Shown piece by piece: positions 33,239 to 36,922 of a stretch of DNA of 36,922 bases (its first letter is position 1; each line of letters opens with the position of its first letter). Below the pieces are notes generated by a model, which was not told the origin of the DNA, did no database searches, and saw nothing but the letters and a program-made list of their open reading frames with translations. Source of the DNA: Burkholderiaceae bacterium (lineage in GTDB: Bacteria > Pseudomonadota > Gammaproteobacteria > Burkholderiales > Burkholderiaceae_F); assembly GCA_025055385.1 (NCBI GenBank), contig JANWXE010000197.1, positions 1 to 36,922 on the forward strand. The letters run 5' to 3'. The translations under genes were made by a program, and so were the position numbers.

Positions 33239-35641
33239 ATGAGCGAGACCATCGAAGCTGCGCAGCTAGGTCAGGCGTGGGAAAAGTACGGAAAAGAGGC
33301 GAGCGTTTTATCGCTGGATTGCTTTGATACGTTAATTTGGCGCACCGTCGCGGAACCTGCCGACGTGTTCTGTGAGCTACCGGCTCCGCTGACGCGCACG
33401 CGAAGAATGGTAGCTGAGCGCACGGCGCGCGCGCGCGCGCGGGCGAGCGGCCGACAGGAGGTGACGCTAGAAGAGATTTACCGCATCGCGCTGCCGGCGG
33501 CATCGGAAGATGAACGCAACGCTGCGGTCGCAGCCGAATTAGCCGCCGAAAAACGCGTCTGCCGTGCCTTTGCGCCAGCGGTCGCGCTGATCCGCGCCGC
33601 GAAGGCGAACGGAGCACGCGTGATCGTCGTCAGCGATACCTACCTGACTGCCACGCAGCTGGCAGCGCTGATTGACGCAGCCGCCGGCGAACCGCTTGCG
33701 GGCCTGCTCGACGCGATTTTCTGCTCTTGTGACTACGGCGTTTCCAAATGCGACGGATTGTTTCGTCATGCGCTGCGGCATCTGAAGGTGGCGCCACAGC
33801 GGGTTCTGCACATTGGGGATAACACGCAGGCAGACCTGCGCGCACCGCGTGCATTGGGTATTCGTGCTTATCAGCTGCTGGCCGGCGATGCGAGCTGGCA
33901 GCAGCAATGGCGCATGGAAGCCGCCGCATTAGTGCTCGCTGATCCTGCCTTGCGTGCGCAGCGTGCTCCGCATCTGCCCTACCGGCTGTTGCTGGCCGCC
34001 CAGCCGCCACCAGCAGCGCGAGCTGAACGCCTCGGTTTCGGCACGCTTGGCCCGGTGATGTACGCATTCGCAGATTGGGTCCGCAACGAGGCACGTACGC
34101 TTGCGGCTGAAGGCCGGCCCGTGAAAGTTGGGTTTCTGATGCGCGACGGCTACCTAGCCTGGCAGGTCTATCAGCTGCTTAAGCAAGCGGAGGACCCTCC
34201 TGCCGCGGCCGTCGAGATGAGCCGTTTTACAGCATTTGCCGCCTCGCTGCGGACAATCGATGACATCCTGGACTATTTTGCTCTGGTGGAAGATGGACTT
34301 GCGCCCGCCGCGCTTGGCAAGCAACTGTTGCTTACACCGGAGGAGGTGGCGCGTGTATCGCCCGATGGCCGCTGCGAGCGTTTTCAAGCCGCGGTGCTGC
34401 AGCCTGCGTGGGCCAGGCGGATTTTTGAACGCTCAGCACAGTTCCGGCGACGGTTGCTGGCACACGTTCGACAGGTATTGGAGCTGCAGCCAGGGCAGAT
34501 TTTGCTACTGGTAGACCTCGGTTACGCGGGGACTGTTCAGAACCGCATCCAGCATCTATTCGCAGAAGAGCTTAGGGTAGAGGTCGCGGGGCGCTATCTG
34601 CTGCTGCGCGATGTGCCGCGCAGTGACGATGCGCGGCGAGCTTTTTTTGGTCCCGACCGGCTGGACGCCCGCCTGCTCGAATGCCTGCAAACGTATGTGG
34701 CAGCGCTTGAACAGCTGAGTGGGGTCTCTGCAGGTTCGGTTGTCGATTATTCGCCAATCGGCGAACCGGTGCGCAAATCCGTCGTGCAAAACGCGCAGGC
34801 AGAGGCCTTCCGCGTCGCGGCGCAACGCGCCTGCCTGCGGTTTGTGGCGGAGGCGGTGCAGTTCGATCGGGTGCAGCGCATCGACGCGGAGGCGCGCTGG
34901 CAGGGCGCGCTCGCCTGCCTGGCGCGGCTGCTCCTACTGCCCGCGAAGGCCGAGGCGGAGCAGTGGGCGGCGTCAACGCACGATGTCAATCTGGGCGTCG
35001 CCGACGTGCTACCGCTTGTAAATCTACACGCCGCGCGCGAAGACTTGCGCCGGTTGGGGGCGGTTTATGCGCGCAGCGCGCCGCGCGTGCTTGCCAGCGC
35101 CGAGCTGAGCTGGGCAGGGCATGAAATCGCGCTCGCGCATCTGACGCGAGCGCGCCTGGGAATCGATCTGCGGGTGACTGACCTGCAGGATCATGCGCTG
35201 CAGCTGCCGGCCATGGTTGCGCGCAACGGTGCCGTCACGCGCATCACGGTGCACGCGCTGCCGACATTCGAGGGTTTCTACGCGGCTTTGATTCCGGTTG
35301 GCCGCGGGGAATACGCTGTCGGCGCGCAGTTCGGCGCCATTTGCGAATGGCTGCAGCTGGAGTCGGCGCGCTTGGTGCCGCAGCGGCGGCAATTCGAAGC
35401 GTTCTATCGCGCAGGCGAGGTGGATTTAACCGCTGCGGCCGTGCATGAGGGCATTGCGGCGTATGACGGCGGCTTGCTGCATTGCCTTCATGAGCATGCT
35501 TTCTCGTATTTCGAGCCGACCGCGCCAGCGGGCAACGAGCCGCTGGTGCTGCGCATTGTGTTCCGCCCGCTCGTGGAGAGGCGGCGCGGCGATGTGAACA
35601 CGGCCGCTGCCGTACCGCACGCCGCGGGGCGCGAGGCTTAG
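33239..35641 (+). CDS. large HAD-domain protein, possible flagellin/glycan modification
   Basis: An 800-residue protein. The N-terminal HAD fold (about 22-230) has motif I LDCFDTLIWR with nucleophile Asp27 but Phe at +2 where phosphatases have the second Asp, motif II VVSDTYL (about 129-135), a motif III Lys in GVSKCDG (about 170) and motif IV HIGDNTQAD (about 191). Residues 240-800 are of no family I can name; VKVGFLMRDGYLAWQVYQLL followed by SRFTAFAASL recalls the second part of HAD proteins found in polysaccharide and glycosylation loci. The start has GCGAGGG upstream. A (GC)8 tract lies at codons 63-68. It follows the fliC terminator and precedes a methyltransferase; function inferred from context only. 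Confidence 0.75.
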   Translation: MSETIEAAQLGQAWEKYGKEASVLSLDCFDTLIWRTVAEPADVFCELPAPLTRTRRMVAERTARARARASGRQEVTLEEIYRIALPAASEDERNAAVAAELAAEKRVCRAFAPAVALIRAAKANGARVIVVSDTYLTATQLAALIDAAAGEPLAGLLDAIFCSCDYGVSKCDGLFRHALRHLKVAPQRVLHIGDNTQADLRAPRALGIRAYQLLAGDASWQQQWRMEAAALVLADPALRAQRAPHLPYRLLLAAQPPPAARAERLGFGTLGPVMYAFADWVRNEARTLAAEGRPVKVGFLMRDGYLAWQVYQLLKQAEDPPAAAVEMSRFTAFAASLRTIDDILDYFALVEDGLAPAALGKQLLLTPEEVARVSPDGRCERFQAAVLQPAWARRIFERSAQFRRRLLAHVRQVLELQPGQILLLVDLGYAGTVQNRIQHLFAEELRVEVAGRYLLLRDVPRSDDARRAFFGPDRLDARLLECLQTYVAALEQLSGVSAGSVVDYSPIGEPVRKSVVQNAQAEAFRVAAQRACLRFVAEAVQFDRVQRIDAEARWQGALACLARLLLLPAKAEAEQWAASTHDVNLGVADVLPLVNLHAAREDLRRLGAVYARSAPRVLASAELSWAGHEIALAHLTRARLGIDLRVTDLQDHALQLPAMVARNGAVTRITVHALPTFEGFYAALIPVGRGEYAVGAQFGAICEWLQLESARLVPQRRQFEAFYRAGEVDLTAAAVHEGIAAYDGGLLHCLHEHAFSYFEPTAPAGNEPLVLRIVFRPLVERRRGDVNTAAAVPHAAGREA
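33425..33441. repeat. alternating GC dinucleotide tract
   Basis: (GC)8G, 17 nt of strict purine-pyrimidine alternation inside the HAD gene, encoding Ala-Arg repeats. It is a possible slippage or Z-DNA site. A change by one unit would shift the frame at about codon 65. Confidence 0.8.
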
Positions 35642-35677
35642 CGGCTTCGGCGCAGACTGACGTCACCGGGGGGTCGG

Positions 35678-36922
35678 ATGGCTGCACTGCAGATCGCACA
35701 GGACCTGTTGCGCACCGTCGGGCCGGGGCGCATCGCGCTAACCGACGCCGAGCCCAGCCTGGAAACTGCACTGCGCATGGCCGGGTGCGTGGTCGCGCCG
35801 TTTGACGTGCGAGCGCCGATGTCACAGCGCGTGGATACTGTGGTGGTGGGGGCGGCAACCCTGACTGCCTTTGCGGATCGGCCGGCGGAACTGTTTGCGG
35901 GGCTGTGGCTAGCCGGCAGTCGTTTCGTCGCCCTGCTGGCGAACACGGCGCGGGCGGCGCTAGCGGCGCTCGGCACAGCGGCCTTCACCGACCATTGGTT
36001 GGCTGCCGCCATCGAGTCGGGCTTCCGCCGCGCGGTGGCCGGCTTTCGGGTAGCTGACTACGCAGCTGCGAATGACCCGCTGCTGCCGCCACTGCTTGTG
36101 CTGGAGCGGGTGGAGGAGCTCGACGCGGGCACAAGCTCGCTGCAGTGGCTGCGCGTGATTCGCGACCTACACACGGACATGACACGCGAGGCCGGCGCGC
36201 GGGCGGAGGCGCACCTCGTGCGCTATGCGCTCGCCGCGCAGTGGGTGCGGGAGGGCGATACAGTGCTCGACTGTGCGTGCGGACTCGGCTGCGGCACCGC
36301 GCTGTTGGCGGCGCAGTCGCGTGGCAGGCGTTTTATAGGCATTGACGTTGACGCTGACGCGATCGGCTACGCGCGGGCGCATTTTGGCGCGCGCTACGCA
36401 GTGCAGTTCGAGGTTGCCGATGGCGCGCAGCTTGCGCTGCTGCCGGCGGGCTCGGTGGATTTGATTGTCTCGTTTGAGACGCTGCAGCACGTGCCTGACG
36501 ATGAAGCTTTAATGGCGGAATTCGCGCGCGTGCTGAAGCCGGATGGCCGCCTCATCGTCAGCGTACCGAATCAATGGGTCGGCGACAGCGGGCGGGATTC
36601 GAACCCACACCACCTGCACGTGTTCGACTGGCCGCGGCTGGCGGCGGTCTTGCAGCGTCGCTTCTTGATCGAAAAGCGCTTCCGGCAGGAGGCGCCGGGT
36701 GGCTTCAAGCTGACCGCTGCTGCCCGCTGCCTGCAAGAGTGGCCGCTCGACTATCCGGAGGTTGAAACCGAATGGTGGGTAGCCGTGGCCGCGGCCGATC
36801 CGCGCCGCGGCGCAGGCCAGCCATACGAACATCCCGCCTTCGGTGCATCAGTGCGGGCCGGTGCGGCCGTTGCTGACTTCGGCCGACATTACGACAACCC
36901 GTGGCTGTATCGGCCCCTCGTG
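35678..36922 (+). CDS. SAM-dependent methyltransferase, 3' end cut by window
   Basis: At least 415 residues, open to the window edge. The N-terminal part (1-165) is an unassigned domain. Then a class I Rossmann methyltransferase domain: motif I VLDCACGLGCGTALL (about 197-211), the acidic FIGIDVDADAIGYA that binds the SAM ribose, motif IV DLIVSFETLQHV, and KPDGRLIVSVPNQW. After that a tail ends HYDNPWLYRPLV, a phrase I associate with methyltransferases in polysaccharide or glycosylation clusters. It starts 36 nt after the HAD gene in the same direction, with GGGGGG upstream of the ATG at 35678. It likely modifies a sugar or lipid-linked glycan, perhaps on flagellin; the substrate is unknown. 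Confidence 0.82.
   Translation, partial: MAALQIAQDLLRTVGPGRIALTDAEPSLETALRMAGCVVAPFDVRAPMSQRVDTVVVGAATLTAFADRPAELFAGLWLAGSRFVALLANTARAALAALGTAAFTDHWLAAAIESGFRRAVAGFRVADYAAANDPLLPPLLVLERVEELDAGTSSLQWLRVIRDLHTDMTREAGARAEAHLVRYALAAQWVREGDTVLDCACGLGCGTALLAAQSRGRRFIGIDVDADAIGYARAHFGARYAVQFEVADGAQLALLPAGSVDLIVSFETLQHVPDDEALMAEFARVLKPDGRLIVSVPNQWVGDSGRDSNPHHLHVFDWPRLAAVLQRRFLIEKRFRQEAPGGFKLTAAARCLQEWPLDYPEVETEWWVAVAAADPRRGAGQPYEHPAFGASVRAGAAVADFGRHYDNPWLYRPLV

Noticed and set aside
1-36922. CRISPR arrays, insertion sequences, prophage genes, tRNA or rRNA genes
   Set aside because: No regularly spaced direct repeats, transposase motifs, phage structural genes or cloverleaf-like sequences were noticed on reading.

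Overview
The window reads as high-GC chromosomal DNA of a motile Gram-negative bacterium, most likely a betaproteobacterium. Supporting signs are the FlhDC master regulator pair, a proteobacterial E. coli-like flagellar layout, a pyrC-DUF3025 pair, a COG3235 membrane protein and an outer-membrane beta-barrel protein. I cannot name the genus from sequence alone. No rRNA, tRNA, insertion sequence, prophage or CRISPR array was seen.

Layout. Positions 1-9531 carry housekeeping and metabolic genes: the end of an AapP-like amino-acid ABC ATPase, a membrane-anchored spermidine-synthase-like fusion, an outer-membrane barrel protein, pyrC, a DUF3025 gene, a DenD-like dehydrogenase and, on the minus strand, a ThDP enzyme and a COG3235 membrane protein. 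Positions 9560-20144 hold an unbroken minus-strand run fliF-G-H-I-J-K-L-M-N-O-P-Q-R. It encodes the MS ring, rotor switch, export ATPase complex, hook-length ruler and export gate. Positions 20373-21643 hold a GGDEF gene broken by a frameshift, wedged between fliF and the divergent fliE. fliE (+) is translationally overlapped by a large Cache-HAMP-PAS-PAS-GGDEF protein and followed by a small coiled-coil gene and a strong terminator. Positions 25321-31652 hold the minus-strand motility/chemotaxis block flhD-flhC | motA-motB-cheY-cheZ-chemoreceptor. Divergently, fliC (+) is followed by its own terminator, then by an 800-residue HAD protein and a methyltransferase cut by the window edge, perhaps the start of a flagellin- or surface-glycan-modification region.

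Regulation. FlhDC presumably drives early genes. I find sigma-28 (FliA)-like promoters, TNAAGTTN-N12-NCCGNNNN, in front of fliC, motA, fliL and the broken GGDEF gene. A fifth, with N11 spacing and a perfect GCCGATAA -10, lies between flhD and fliC and points straight at a compact intrinsic terminator about 30 nt after its predicted start. This arrangement predicts a roughly 65-nt FliA-dependent small RNA and is the most interesting unexplained signal here. Other notable points are a 30-codon ORF joining motB and cheY with ATGA overlaps at both ends, an 18-bp inverted repeat next to the flhD ribosome-binding site, and a (GC)8 tract in the HAD gene.
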